Assembly (NCBI GenBank): GCA_040389065.1
Contig: JAZKAR010000020.1
Span: 5,291-69,290 of the forward strand
Source of the DNA: JAZKAR01 sp040389065
GTDB taxonomy: Bacteria > Pseudomonadota > Gammaproteobacteria > Burkholderiales > Casimicrobiaceae
DNA length: 64,000 bases
Direction: 5' to 3'
Shown here: positions 44,601-51,460 of the stretch, piece by piece
Layout of the letters: each line of letters begins with the position of its first letter
Position numbering within the stretch: position 1 is the stretch's first letter
Notes under the pieces: model-generated
What the model was told of the DNA's origin: nothing
What the model saw: only the letters and a program-made list of their open reading frames with translations
Database searches by the model: none
Made by a program: the position numbers and the translations under genes

Positions 44601-45004
44601 AAGTCTCAGTCGCAAACGTGCTCACGGCACAAGGGTACGCAGTAAAGTTTCAATTGGGAGTTGCTCATTTTTTCATCGATTTAGTCGTCAGAAATCCTGA
44701 TCAACCTGGAGAGTTTTTAGCAGCGATAGAGTGTGATGGAGCAACGTACCATCGATCGGCTTCAGCACGTGATCGTGATCGTATACGCCAAGAGATTCTT
44801 GAATCCTTAGGTTGGCGAGGCCGAATATGGCGAATATGGTCAGCCGATTGGTTTTATAATCCTCAGCGAGAAATTGAGCGGCTACTGAGTTTTTTAAATG
44901 AAAGAAGGCAGCTTAGGGCCACAGAAATATCATGTATGGCAAATAAGGCTTTTATAGATGAGAGCTTAAACAATACGGTTACCGCAAGCGCAACCGTATT
45001 GTAA
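38615..45004 (+). CDS. giant DUF4011-type superfamily 1 helicase with C-terminal Vsr/DUF559-like nuclease
   Basis: 2129 residues. N-terminal DUF4011-like part (about 20-350) with KLRSRLLDLSLRNRLLNYKP. Helicase motif I is GPPGTGKS (380-387); motif II (DEAS, 1687-1690) comes about 1300 residues later, after a long, mostly helical insertion rich in Gln, Leu and Ala. Later motifs are intact: VVGDPKQLPPTSFF, WHYRSQHQSLI, VQGDERDTILIST and NVLFTRAKKRLSIF. Residues 1990-2095 form a restriction-endonuclease fold of the Vsr/DUF559/MTES_1575 kind, with D2022 and E2039-x-D2041 in IECDGATYH as probable catalytic acids. Helicase-nuclease proteins of this build are reported among candidate antiphage proteins. 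It is transcribed alone; no methylase is adjacent. Confidence 0.9.
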   Translation: MGSSVTSTKHDESLLQAEAPIALALEKLRSRLLDLSLRNRLLNYKPSKSRSLQFVNVKHLNEIYDQLLNGKRARLLPIPEPETSVGVSLQKQEYFDEADEAIIEPLKAREYAQHLGINTDIDLAREDGSPNLTPSLSLSADEVAKEKISLELQALFFPSDLEKRVKKIAAEARTILEETGTTMLHLVFGFLEFYESESSDKPLLAPLLALPVSLERGEIDPVSRVYRYYLVSNEEEIQENFTLREKLKQEFRLHLPEAEENESPDSYFLKINEAIKTRKGWQVRRQLSLGMLSFTKLSMWADLDPERYPALINQHLVRQIFEGIQTQEGNEASGSIILQAEDYSIDSHPQAHLPLIYDADSSQHSVLIDALAGKNIVVNGPPGTGKSQTITNIIAATLAAGKRVLFVAEKLTALEVVHKRLEQANLGHFCLELHSHKTQKKQLLADIKRRMELKCEPQLQLDAKLKLLEEQKQTLQRYATLMGSEIHNALGMSVHEVLWAAEHKRQILRECKQASLNGMLQNLHFDKAETWSLGELARQKKLLSQLADHFTASGQSREPGEAYPWYGFQMLMQASHQSADILDIVKAAHEESQACCEYWNQIESLGIVRLDEAALEQIRVTVRELVAPPKHLCVPLVARMFSNDDPLCQSRQPLFDRIIATLQQVVEWRATQKAILKESVHPQKSELNIVLAQLEAWKHQFWVHSHAVDTSASLLMADKSLRVVSDTQQQLNKKYEALTSLLDQFGLVEAEFNLEKGNSDKDALQKALHTLASYDIFNRPIQSLVERASAIEKVREELSQALKNSEQFAYRWQLSFDGAPQTVAKWMQQEAFQGLKESLNKNSSTDLPRTNALIESFDWAGILRQAQAFDSLQASYSDVPLGVLIKRYENEEELISTIKRALQTLKQCITECGESFASDVLSLSRMVTLTEIASIAPIALLSYRKKTFEDSRFGEIFQHAKADYEKDQQEYAQLSQLFFLDALPTIEDIKRAVRIFRRGDALLNCLKADWRWAKKIYKEMSQPNGAGRLHSAQERANACLRLVAWHEHRTGFTHSDEYKTYLGALFKGVETDFEKIETLYQWYQISLSRLALRAQWSESISLSELDERKIKVLAAQANTLMNAWESLQSAWGQLSKATLKDGITLETHDWNNTLESLQAANAALKNAISFFIPLVDNDISSRRAIELIQATLAQYAIQEDLKKLSKGKEAIAMAAGSEFKILAQQPVSTWEDYLNSVKDITDALFVLENISQAVNAQKPDLDEATILKAALSPAFKPILDITPSGLLSVLSTKDDIEQIISQLIGAEGQVLNQSLKDRLIQETQWQLYLATIDRFNKELNGLAVSLELKVADADRYTLNDSVKAMKATVQADQLLQSLASDNSIRYTFDACIYQEKQEALEAYSIENLKASWAWGLSIARSSLPLFAKAALLSDTVELAWDILIQSALKAKNSLESIQSILTQLQSYGIFDWEKWLNGARSERFSQENTEQAAFKRRLCDQIAQRLSRALHAEKLLIPQAQYFAMRGVCMQEDCAVLIPFLENQQCVPEYLTIAYERVFYTSLCRVIYSAYPELLHFYGQSHEQLREQYQRLDKEIIRINGLKIAYDLSAAATLPAGTTGVKVADRTEMALIYHEMNKTRNHLAVRQLVKRAGQSLLALKPCFMMSPLSVAHYLEQGSIDFDVIIMDEASQLRPEDALGAIARGKQLIVVGDPKQLPPTSFFDQMIEDDDEEESLASVDGAESILDICQQLFNPVRTLKWHYRSQHQSLIAFSNFHFYDNSLVVFPSPYEHGKYNHADQSASRQQYGVYFHYVENGEYKERRNYPEALRVVKAAIATILEKPDESLGLVALNLVQRDLIHDLFDKESEALEAVQTYLARWNSNGIPFFIKNLEHVQGDERDTILISTVFGKTTASTRVRQNFGPISRENGWRRLNVLFTRAKKRLSIFSSMLPEDIAVDEKTPRGTKALRDYLDFARRGILVETDFNEREPDSDFEVSVANVLTAQGYAVKFQLGVAHFFIDLVVRNPDQPGEFLAAIECDGATYHRSASARDRDRIRQEILESLGWRGRIWRIWSADWFYNPQREIERLLSFLNERRQLRATEISCMANKAFIDESLNNTVTASATVL

Positions 45005-45067
45005 GTTTAACGCTAATAACGCTACTAATAGCTATAACAATTATTGAAGAATAGGAGTGGCAAAAAG

Positions 45068-45844
45068 ATGTATCGTAAAAGAAGCTTTGCGGGAACCCTT
45101 GCCTTGCTATTCGCGTTATGCGTAAGTGAAGGCCCACATGTTTTCGCTGCGTCATACACGCTCTCGGGTAATGCTGGTGTGGCTAAAAAAATTGATGCGA
45201 ACGCTGGCCAAGTAATTTCTTCTATTCCTGATACATTGAAGCAGCGATTGGTTGCGTGTACTGCATGTCATGGGCCAGAAGGCCGCGCGACACCAGAGGG
45301 TTATTTTCCACGTATTGCTGGTAAACCAGCTGGTTATTTATATCATCAGTTAATCAACTTTCGTGAAGGGCGGCGCACAAGTCCTATGATGAGTTATATG
45401 GTGAAACATTTATCTGATGATTACCTGAAGGAAATGGCTGACTATTTTTCTAATCAGCATATAGCCTATGCTCCTGTAGAACCATCTCGACTTTCTTCTG
45501 AAATTTTAGCGAAAGGACAAAAGCTTGTTAAATTTGGAGATGCTTCGCGACAAATTCCTGCTTGTGCCGCTTGCCATGGAGAAGCTTTAATGGGAGTAGC
45601 TCCTGATATTCCAGGATTATTAGGTTTGCCGCGTGATTATTTAAGAGCGCAGTTAAGTTCTTGGAGCAATGGACTACGCAGAACAGTAGCTCCTGATTGT
45701 ATGGCAAAAATTGCCCGCCAACTTACAGGAGATGATATGTATGCAGTAACGGCTTGGCTTGCATCTCAATCTATTCCTCAGGATCGTTTAGATGTCAGTA
45801 CAACTGCTTTGAAATTACCTATTCCGTGCGGAAGTGTAAGATGA
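45068..45844 (+). CDS. diheme c-type cytochrome (c4/c553-like)
   Basis: 258 residues from ATG 45068, with AGGAGTGG upstream; a TTG at 45044 precedes that site and is rejected. A signal peptide ends near ...HVFAAS. Two class I cytochrome c domains follow, each with one heme site (CTACHGPEGR and CAACHGEALM) and a distal Met region (SPMMSYM in the first). The GYLYHQLINFREGRR segment is typical of cytochrome c4-type proteins. It starts just after the giant helicase and ends about 10 bp before a triheme cytochrome, with which it must share an electron path in the periplasm. Confidence 0.9.
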   Translation: MYRKRSFAGTLALLFALCVSEGPHVFAASYTLSGNAGVAKKIDANAGQVISSIPDTLKQRLVACTACHGPEGRATPEGYFPRIAGKPAGYLYHQLINFREGRRTSPMMSYMVKHLSDDYLKEMADYFSNQHIAYAPVEPSRLSSEILAKGQKLVKFGDASRQIPACAACHGEALMGVAPDIPGLLGLPRDYLRAQLSSWSNGLRRTVAPDCMAKIARQLTGDDMYAVTAWLASQSIPQDRLDVSTTALKLPIPCGSVR

Positions 45845-45854
45845 AAGTGCTGAC

Positions 45855-47207
45855 ATGAAAAAGAACATAATTCGAATAATTGCAGCTCTTTGTTTACTTG
45901 GTATTGCGCTTAGTGTTGGATGTATAGCATCTGGTAATACAATTGGGGCAGTGCTAAAAGCCATTTTTTCAGAAGATCAAAGTACAGGGCAATCAGGGTT
46001 AAGTGAAAGCGAACTTGCGCAACCCACATCACAGATTATTGAGCGAGGCCGTTATTTGGCACGCATTGGCAATTGTATGCCTTGCCATACTGCAAAAGGC
46101 TCTGATGTATATGCTGGCGGACGGGAGTTTAAAACAGCGTTTGGTGCTTTATATTCACCCAATATTACATCTGACGTAAGCACAGGCTTAGGCGCATGGT
46201 CAGCCACAGATTTTTGGAAGGCTATTCATTTAGGTCGCTCTAAAAACGGGCATCTTATGTATCCTGCTTTTCCGTATACCAATTACACCAAAATAACACG
46301 TCGCGATGCTGATGCTCTTTATCTGTATTTTAAAACTGTACCTGCAGTCGTGCGTGTGAATCAAAGTCATGATTTACAGTTTCCTTATAATCAGCGATTT
46401 CTATTAAATATTTGGCGAGCATTATATTTTCGCCCAGGGGTATTCGAGGCTCAACCCCAATTTGACGAGCAATGGAATCGCGGTGCGTATCTCGTGCAAG
46501 GATTAGGGCATTGTAGTGCCTGCCATACTGCACGAAACAGATTGGGTGCCACGAATGAACAATCTGATTTAGCAGGAGGATTAATGCCTACGCTAGATTG
46601 GTATGCGCCTTCATTAACAGGAAGTGCACATTTGGGTTTAGGGGAATGGACATCGCAAGATGTATTTGATTTACTCAAAACAGGTGTTTCTAAACGGGGT
46701 TCAGTGTTTGGGCCTATGTCTGAGGTAGTGAGCGAAAGCTTGCAATATATGAACGATCAAGATACACGTGCAATGGTAACGTATTTAAAAGCGTTACCTG
46801 AAACCCCTGAGCAACTTCAGCAAGCGTCCCAAGACTGGCGTTTTCCACCTGTACCTGCCCATGATAAGGCGCGCTTACTTACTCTAGGCTCTCAGCTATA
46901 TCAAAAGTATTGTATCGAGTGCCATCAGGCAGGAGGAAAAGGGATGGCACCTCATTATCCCCCTTTAGTGGCTAATCGTTCTATTACCATGTATTCGGCT
47001 GTTAACGCTATTCGCATGGTGCTGAATGGAGGCTATCCTCCTTCCACGCAAGGTAATCCTCGCCCTTATGGTATGCCGCCGTTTCGGCATCAATTGAGTG
47101 ATGATGAAGTAGCCGCTGTGGTGTCGTATGTTTTAAGTGCATGGGGAAACAATGCTGAACCTGTATCTGCAGAAGAAGTTGGGAGGTATCGCTCAATTCC
47201 TGATTAA
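45855..47207 (+). CDS. triheme cytochrome c, alcohol/sugar dehydrogenase cytochrome-subunit type
   Basis: 450 residues with an N-terminal membrane segment or signal (IIRIIAALCLLGIALSVGCIA) and three heme sites: CMPCH near residue 75, CSACH near 222 and CIECH near 353. The stretches RGRYLARIGNCMPCHTA, GGREFKTAFGALYSPNIT and GHCSACHTARNRLG are the signature of AdhB-type cytochromes that accept electrons from membrane-bound alcohol, gluconate or sorbitol dehydrogenases. No dehydrogenase subunit accompanies it here; only the diheme cytochrome precedes it. It probably passes electrons to ubiquinone or to the oxidase. Confidence 0.9.
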   Translation: MKKNIIRIIAALCLLGIALSVGCIASGNTIGAVLKAIFSEDQSTGQSGLSESELAQPTSQIIERGRYLARIGNCMPCHTAKGSDVYAGGREFKTAFGALYSPNITSDVSTGLGAWSATDFWKAIHLGRSKNGHLMYPAFPYTNYTKITRRDADALYLYFKTVPAVVRVNQSHDLQFPYNQRFLLNIWRALYFRPGVFEAQPQFDEQWNRGAYLVQGLGHCSACHTARNRLGATNEQSDLAGGLMPTLDWYAPSLTGSAHLGLGEWTSQDVFDLLKTGVSKRGSVFGPMSEVVSESLQYMNDQDTRAMVTYLKALPETPEQLQQASQDWRFPPVPAHDKARLLTLGSQLYQKYCIECHQAGGKGMAPHYPPLVANRSITMYSAVNAIRMVLNGGYPPSTQGNPRPYGMPPFRHQLSDDEVAAVVSYVLSAWGNNAEPVSAEEVGRYRSIPD

Positions 47208-47255
47208 TATAATTTGATAACAACCATCTTCTGATGTTTGCAATAGATTTTATTT

Positions 47256-47370
47256 AAACTTTACGAGTTGGGTTCTCCCTGCGTGTTGGCAACTTGTCGT
47301 ACTTCGTTGTACTGTCTGCATTGCCAAGTGGGACATCCCAAGCCTTGAGTGAACTTAACTGCGTAATGTA
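47256..47370. repeat. TTACGCAG palindromic repeat, copy 4 (degenerate ends)
   Basis: About 115 bp. The left end is altered (ACTTTACGAGTTGGG), the right end keeps TTAACTGCGTAATG, and the interior has TTGGCAACTTGTCGTACT and TTGTACTGTCTGCATTGCCA as in copy 3. It lies between the triheme cytochrome and the second hybrid kinase; the rest of that 361-bp gap shows nothing else. Confidence 0.75.
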
Positions 47371-47568
47371 TACATTGATAGATATTTTTTATAAAGCTAT
47401 ACGTTTGTTTTTGCTTTTTAATGTCGCCTACTAAAAACTAATACAAAATTGTCCTGGCGGTGTTGCGGCAGCTGATCATAATAGTTATATATTGCCAACC
47501 CTATCGTGTTTCTACATAAAAGCGTTAGGCATGCATTTAGATTTATTACCCTATGAAATGGTTAGGGC

Positions 47569-50500
47569 ATGCAAGAAAAAATAAAAATTCCATGTTGGTA
47601 TTATTTCTATTTCCTGCTATCAGCATGTGTTGCAGTATTAGTAGGAATAAGCCTTTATTTTAGCTATCAAGTAATGAGTAACTATGAAAATCTCATTACT
47701 CAAACGCAAACCCTAGCGGAGGGGCAAAGTAAACTTGTGCATTTAAATCGTTTGGCTGCATTAATGAACGCACCAGGAAATGCTGTTTTTGCTACGCATG
47801 ATCCTGATCATCAAAAACTAATATTTACAGGCTATAAAGAAAATTTTTGGAAATATTTTGATACAGTAAATGAGCATTTTAAAAATAATAATGCAGAAAA
47901 AAAATATGATGGTCTTCATGCTAGGTTATTAAACGCGAATAAATATGCAACTTTTCTAAATAGTGAAGCAGTTCAAATTTTTAATGTTTTTAAAAAGCAT
48001 CCTGATGTGGCTGATAAGCATATAGCTGCTATGGATAGCTACCATTCAAAATTTGCGAATGAAATTTATAGTGCTATCGATATTATTGCTGATGGATCAA
48101 GAAAAAACTTAAATGCTCAAATTACGCATTCAAGAGAAGTGTTACGTGTTGAGATTGCAATCACGTGTTTAATTCTAATTATGTTGCTGGTATTAGCTAT
48201 TTATAGTTATAAGATTTTGCATCAAATTCGGCAAGATATGTTAATGCAGTTAATGCGAACAAGGTATCTTAATGCGGTGGTTAGTACCGTAGTAGATGGC
48301 ATTATTATATTTGGAAAAAATGGTGTAATCGAGAGCTTTAATTCTTCTGCGGAGCGACTATTCGGTTATTTATCAGATGAAGTGATTGGTCATAATATTG
48401 CCCTACTGGTACCAGATTTATTTCAATCTATTGATAGTTTTTATCTAGAGTTAGGGAGTGATAAAGAAAAAAGAGTAATGGAATTTAGGCCTGAGATACA
48501 AGCAAAACATAAAAATAACAGTTTGTTTTTGATAGAGCTGGGGATTAGCATTTTTGAAGTCGAAGGAACCAAAACATTTGTATGTTCTGTTCGCGATATT
48601 ACAGAAAGAAAGCAACTGATAGCGAATCTTAGTAGCCAAATGGCAGCTATTAATAAAGTTCAAGCTGTGATTGATTTTGATCTGAATGGAACAATTATTA
48701 CTGCTAACGATAATTTTCTTAGAATAATGGACTACACCTTAGAGGAGATTCAAGGTAAACATCACCGGATGTTAATTGACCAATCCTCTATAGACAATAA
48801 AAGCTATGAAATGTTCTGGGAAAAGCTTCGGCAAGGAGAGTATTGGGCAGATGAATATAGGTGTATTGGAAACAACGGTAAAGAAGTTTGGATTCAAGGA
48901 AGCTATAATCCAATTGTTGATGAGCATGGTATTCCATACAAGATTACTCAGTTTGCTACAGATATTACTAAGCGAAAAAAAGATGCAGAGCAAATACATC
49001 AATGTAGCCTTGAGATGGGACATAAGTCACGTGAACTGGCAGCAGCAAAGGAAGAAGCGGAGCAAGCTTCACGATTAAAATCAGAATTTCTTGCAAATAT
49101 GAGTCATGAAATTCGCACGCCGATGAATGGTGTGATCGGTATGACAAATCTTTTATTAGGAACTGACCTTGATTTTAAGCAACGCCGCTATGCAGAGACA
49201 GTTATTAATTCAGCAGATGCCTTATTACAAATTATTAACGATATTTTAGATTTTTCTAAAATTGAAGCAGGAAAAATTGATCTTGAATCAACTTCATTTG
49301 ATTTTCAATTGTTATGTGAAGAAGTTTGTGAATTAATGGCCTTAAGGGCAGGCGAAAAAGGTGTTGAGCTATTATTACGATATCCGCATGGTACACCTCA
49401 TATTTTTATAGGTGATCCTGGGCGAGTAAGGCAAATTCTTCTAAATTTGATCAGTAATGCAATTAAATTTACGAGTTCAGGTCACATTATACTGTCATTA
49501 CATTCAGAAGCCATCAATAGCACTGAGCGGAAGTTTCATATTGAAGTTGAAGATACTGGAATGGGGATTCATGCCAGTAAAATTGATCTCATTTTTAATA
49601 AATTTAGCCAAGCTGATCAATCAACCGCACGTAAATTTGGCGGCACTGGCCTGGGGCTTTCAATATGTAAAGAATTTGCATATTTAATGCGCGGTAACAT
49701 AGGCGTAAGAAGCACATATGGCGTGGGTTCAACGTTTTGGTTTGAGATTATTCTTGCAGTTGATCAAACTGAATCAAGCGATTTGGCAATGCCTAAAGAG
49801 ACGGTTTTAAAGGGATTACGAGTGCTATTGGTAGATGATAGCGAAGTGGCCCGCAGTGTGGTACGAGAGCAGCTTATTCCCTGTGGGGTAGAAATTGTTG
49901 AGGCGAGTGATGGTAAGGCTGCGCTTGAAATACTGTCTGAAGATCAACGATTCGATATTGCTATTCTTGATTTCATCATGCCAATTGTAGGAGGAACTGA
50001 GTTAGCACAAAAGATGAAAAGCGATAACAAAACGAGTGGTATTGCATTACTGATGACGACTTCTATGCCTAGCCGAGGTGATAAAGAGCGCTTAGAAAAA
50101 ATTGGTTTTGCAGGTTATTTAAGTAAACCTATTGCAGAATATATATTACGTGATGCGCTTTCAGTCATTATCGAAGCGTACCGATCTGGTAAAAAAATTC
50201 CAATGGTAACGCGGCATACTATTAAAGAAATAAAAGCGAGTATTCAGCAAAAAGCAAATATAACATTAAAATTTTCATCTGTAGATATATTACTAGTAGA
50301 AGATAATCCTATTAATAGAATGGTTGCTACCACTATGTTGAAAAAATATGGCTGTAACGTTATATGTGCTAGTGATGGAGAAGATGCAGTTAAGCAATAT
50401 AAGCCAAATATTGATTTAATTTTAATGGATTGCCAGATGCCTATAATGGATGGCTACGAAGCTACTTATATCATTCGCAAGCAAGAGAAAGAGCAGAGTC

Positions 50501-50670
50501 AAGCAACCCTTCGTGTACCTATCATTGCATTTACTGCACATGCTATGAAAGGCGAAAGTGATAAATGCTTTGCGAGTGGTATGGATGATTATATTACGAA
50601 GCCTGTGCGGCAAAGCGATTTAGAAAGAATTTTGATTACATGGCTACCAGATAATAAAAGAATATTATAA
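47569..50670 (+). CDS. membrane hybrid histidine kinase (PAS-PAS-HisKA-HATPase-REC-REC)
   Basis: 1033 residues. Order: TM1 (about 10-33), a periplasmic helical sensor (about 34-195), TM2 (ITCLILIMLLVLAIYSYKIL), two PAS domains (about 230-350 and 360-470, with GIIIFGKNGVIESFNSSAERLFGY and the PAC-like RDITERKQ and TDITKRKK ends), HisKA with MSHEIRTPMNG (His513), HATPase with NLISNAIKFT, EDTGMGI and GTGLGL, and two receivers (LLVDDS/AILDFIMP and LLVEDN/ILMDCQMPIMDG, both with KP). No Hpt domain is attached, so the relay must use a separate Hpt protein. It is a lone gene followed by a terminator. Confidence 0.95.
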   Translation: MQEKIKIPCWYYFYFLLSACVAVLVGISLYFSYQVMSNYENLITQTQTLAEGQSKLVHLNRLAALMNAPGNAVFATHDPDHQKLIFTGYKENFWKYFDTVNEHFKNNNAEKKYDGLHARLLNANKYATFLNSEAVQIFNVFKKHPDVADKHIAAMDSYHSKFANEIYSAIDIIADGSRKNLNAQITHSREVLRVEIAITCLILIMLLVLAIYSYKILHQIRQDMLMQLMRTRYLNAVVSTVVDGIIIFGKNGVIESFNSSAERLFGYLSDEVIGHNIALLVPDLFQSIDSFYLELGSDKEKRVMEFRPEIQAKHKNNSLFLIELGISIFEVEGTKTFVCSVRDITERKQLIANLSSQMAAINKVQAVIDFDLNGTIITANDNFLRIMDYTLEEIQGKHHRMLIDQSSIDNKSYEMFWEKLRQGEYWADEYRCIGNNGKEVWIQGSYNPIVDEHGIPYKITQFATDITKRKKDAEQIHQCSLEMGHKSRELAAAKEEAEQASRLKSEFLANMSHEIRTPMNGVIGMTNLLLGTDLDFKQRRYAETVINSADALLQIINDILDFSKIEAGKIDLESTSFDFQLLCEEVCELMALRAGEKGVELLLRYPHGTPHIFIGDPGRVRQILLNLISNAIKFTSSGHIILSLHSEAINSTERKFHIEVEDTGMGIHASKIDLIFNKFSQADQSTARKFGGTGLGLSICKEFAYLMRGNIGVRSTYGVGSTFWFEIILAVDQTESSDLAMPKETVLKGLRVLLVDDSEVARSVVREQLIPCGVEIVEASDGKAALEILSEDQRFDIAILDFIMPIVGGTELAQKMKSDNKTSGIALLMTTSMPSRGDKERLEKIGFAGYLSKPIAEYILRDALSVIIEAYRSGKKIPMVTRHTIKEIKASIQQKANITLKFSSVDILLVEDNPINRMVATTMLKKYGCNVICASDGEDAVKQYKPNIDLILMDCQMPIMDGYEATYIIRKQEKEQSQATLRVPIIAFTAHAMKGESDKCFASGMDDYITKPVRQSDLERILITWLPDNKRIL

Positions 50671-50728
50671 GTTGTGAGCAATTGTATATGGCGTATTGCT
50701 GCAACAATAGATGTTTAGTTTATTTTTT

Positions 50729-50764
50729 AACACGTATTTAATAATTTAAATACGTGTTTTTTTG
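50729..50764 (+). terminator. intrinsic terminator after the hybrid kinase
   Basis: Perfect 12-bp arms AACACGTATTTA / TAAATACGTGTT, 6-base loop, then a run of T. It faces the converging lolA gene. Confidence 0.88.
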
Positions 50765-50788
50765 TATACCTTTTTTGCGTACAAATAA

Positions 50789-51460
50789 CTAAAGTTTTTC
50801 ATTCACGATGGAAGTTCCTGCGGGTGGCGTAAATGAAAAAAGTGAAGATGAAAGCGAAGCAGGGGCTGGAGTTTCAACCTGAGTAAGTTTAAAAGCAATA
50901 TGCTGCCCGAATCCATCTAAGATCACGATATCGCGCAAAACGGGTTGGGTTTTGTCGAGCGTCCAGTTAAGTGTAATATTTTTAAAGCCTTCCTGATCTG
51001 CGTTAAAGGGCGTTACCTTTAAGCTGTATCCCTCAGGTTGTGTGTTTTGTTCAGATTTAAAATGTGTTTTAAGATTTTTAGCGTCTGATGTTAGTAATTG
51101 CGCTAAAGCATTCCCTAGCGAACCTTGTACGGGTTTGGTGACAATTTGTTTAAGCTGGGGGTCATACCAACTAATTTTTTTACCATTGCTAACGGTAAGC
51201 TGTTGGTTGGGTTGGTCATAGCGCCAGCGAAATTTTCCTGGGCGCTGAATCCATAATTCACCCTTGGCGGCAGATCCTACTGCTTCACCGCTTTTATCTA
51301 GGGTGCGTTGCTCAAACTGAGCGTGAAGGGCAGTGGTAGTTTGTAACCAGTTCCATCCATCAAATGCAGCGTTAGCTGCTGATGAAACAGATGAGATGCT
51401 CACAATAAAGGCGCTTATAACAAAAGCGCGTAATGCGTGTGTAGGGGTGCTTAAAAACAT
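50789..51460 (-). CDS. lolA: outer-membrane lipoprotein carrier protein LolA
   Basis: 223 residues: a signal peptide (AFVISAFIVSISSVSSAANA) then the LolA fold, with TTTALHAQFEQRTLDKSGE, GELWIQRPGKFRWRYDQPNQQLTVSNGKKISWYDPQLKQ and the C-terminal FSFTPPAGTSIV, all conserved in the family. LolA ferries lipoproteins across the periplasm from LolCDE to LolB. It follows ftsK directly on the same strand (adjacent bases), the normal order in betaproteobacteria. Confidence 0.96.
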   Translation of the reverse strand: MFLSTPTHALRAFVISAFIVSISSVSSAANAAFDGWNWLQTTTALHAQFEQRTLDKSGEAVGSAAKGELWIQRPGKFRWRYDQPNQQLTVSNGKKISWYDPQLKQIVTKPVQGSLGNALAQLLTSDAKNLKTHFKSEQNTQPEGYSLKVTPFNADQEGFKNITLNWTLDKTQPVLRDIVILDGFGQHIAFKLTQVETPAPASLSSSLFSFTPPAGTSIVNEKL

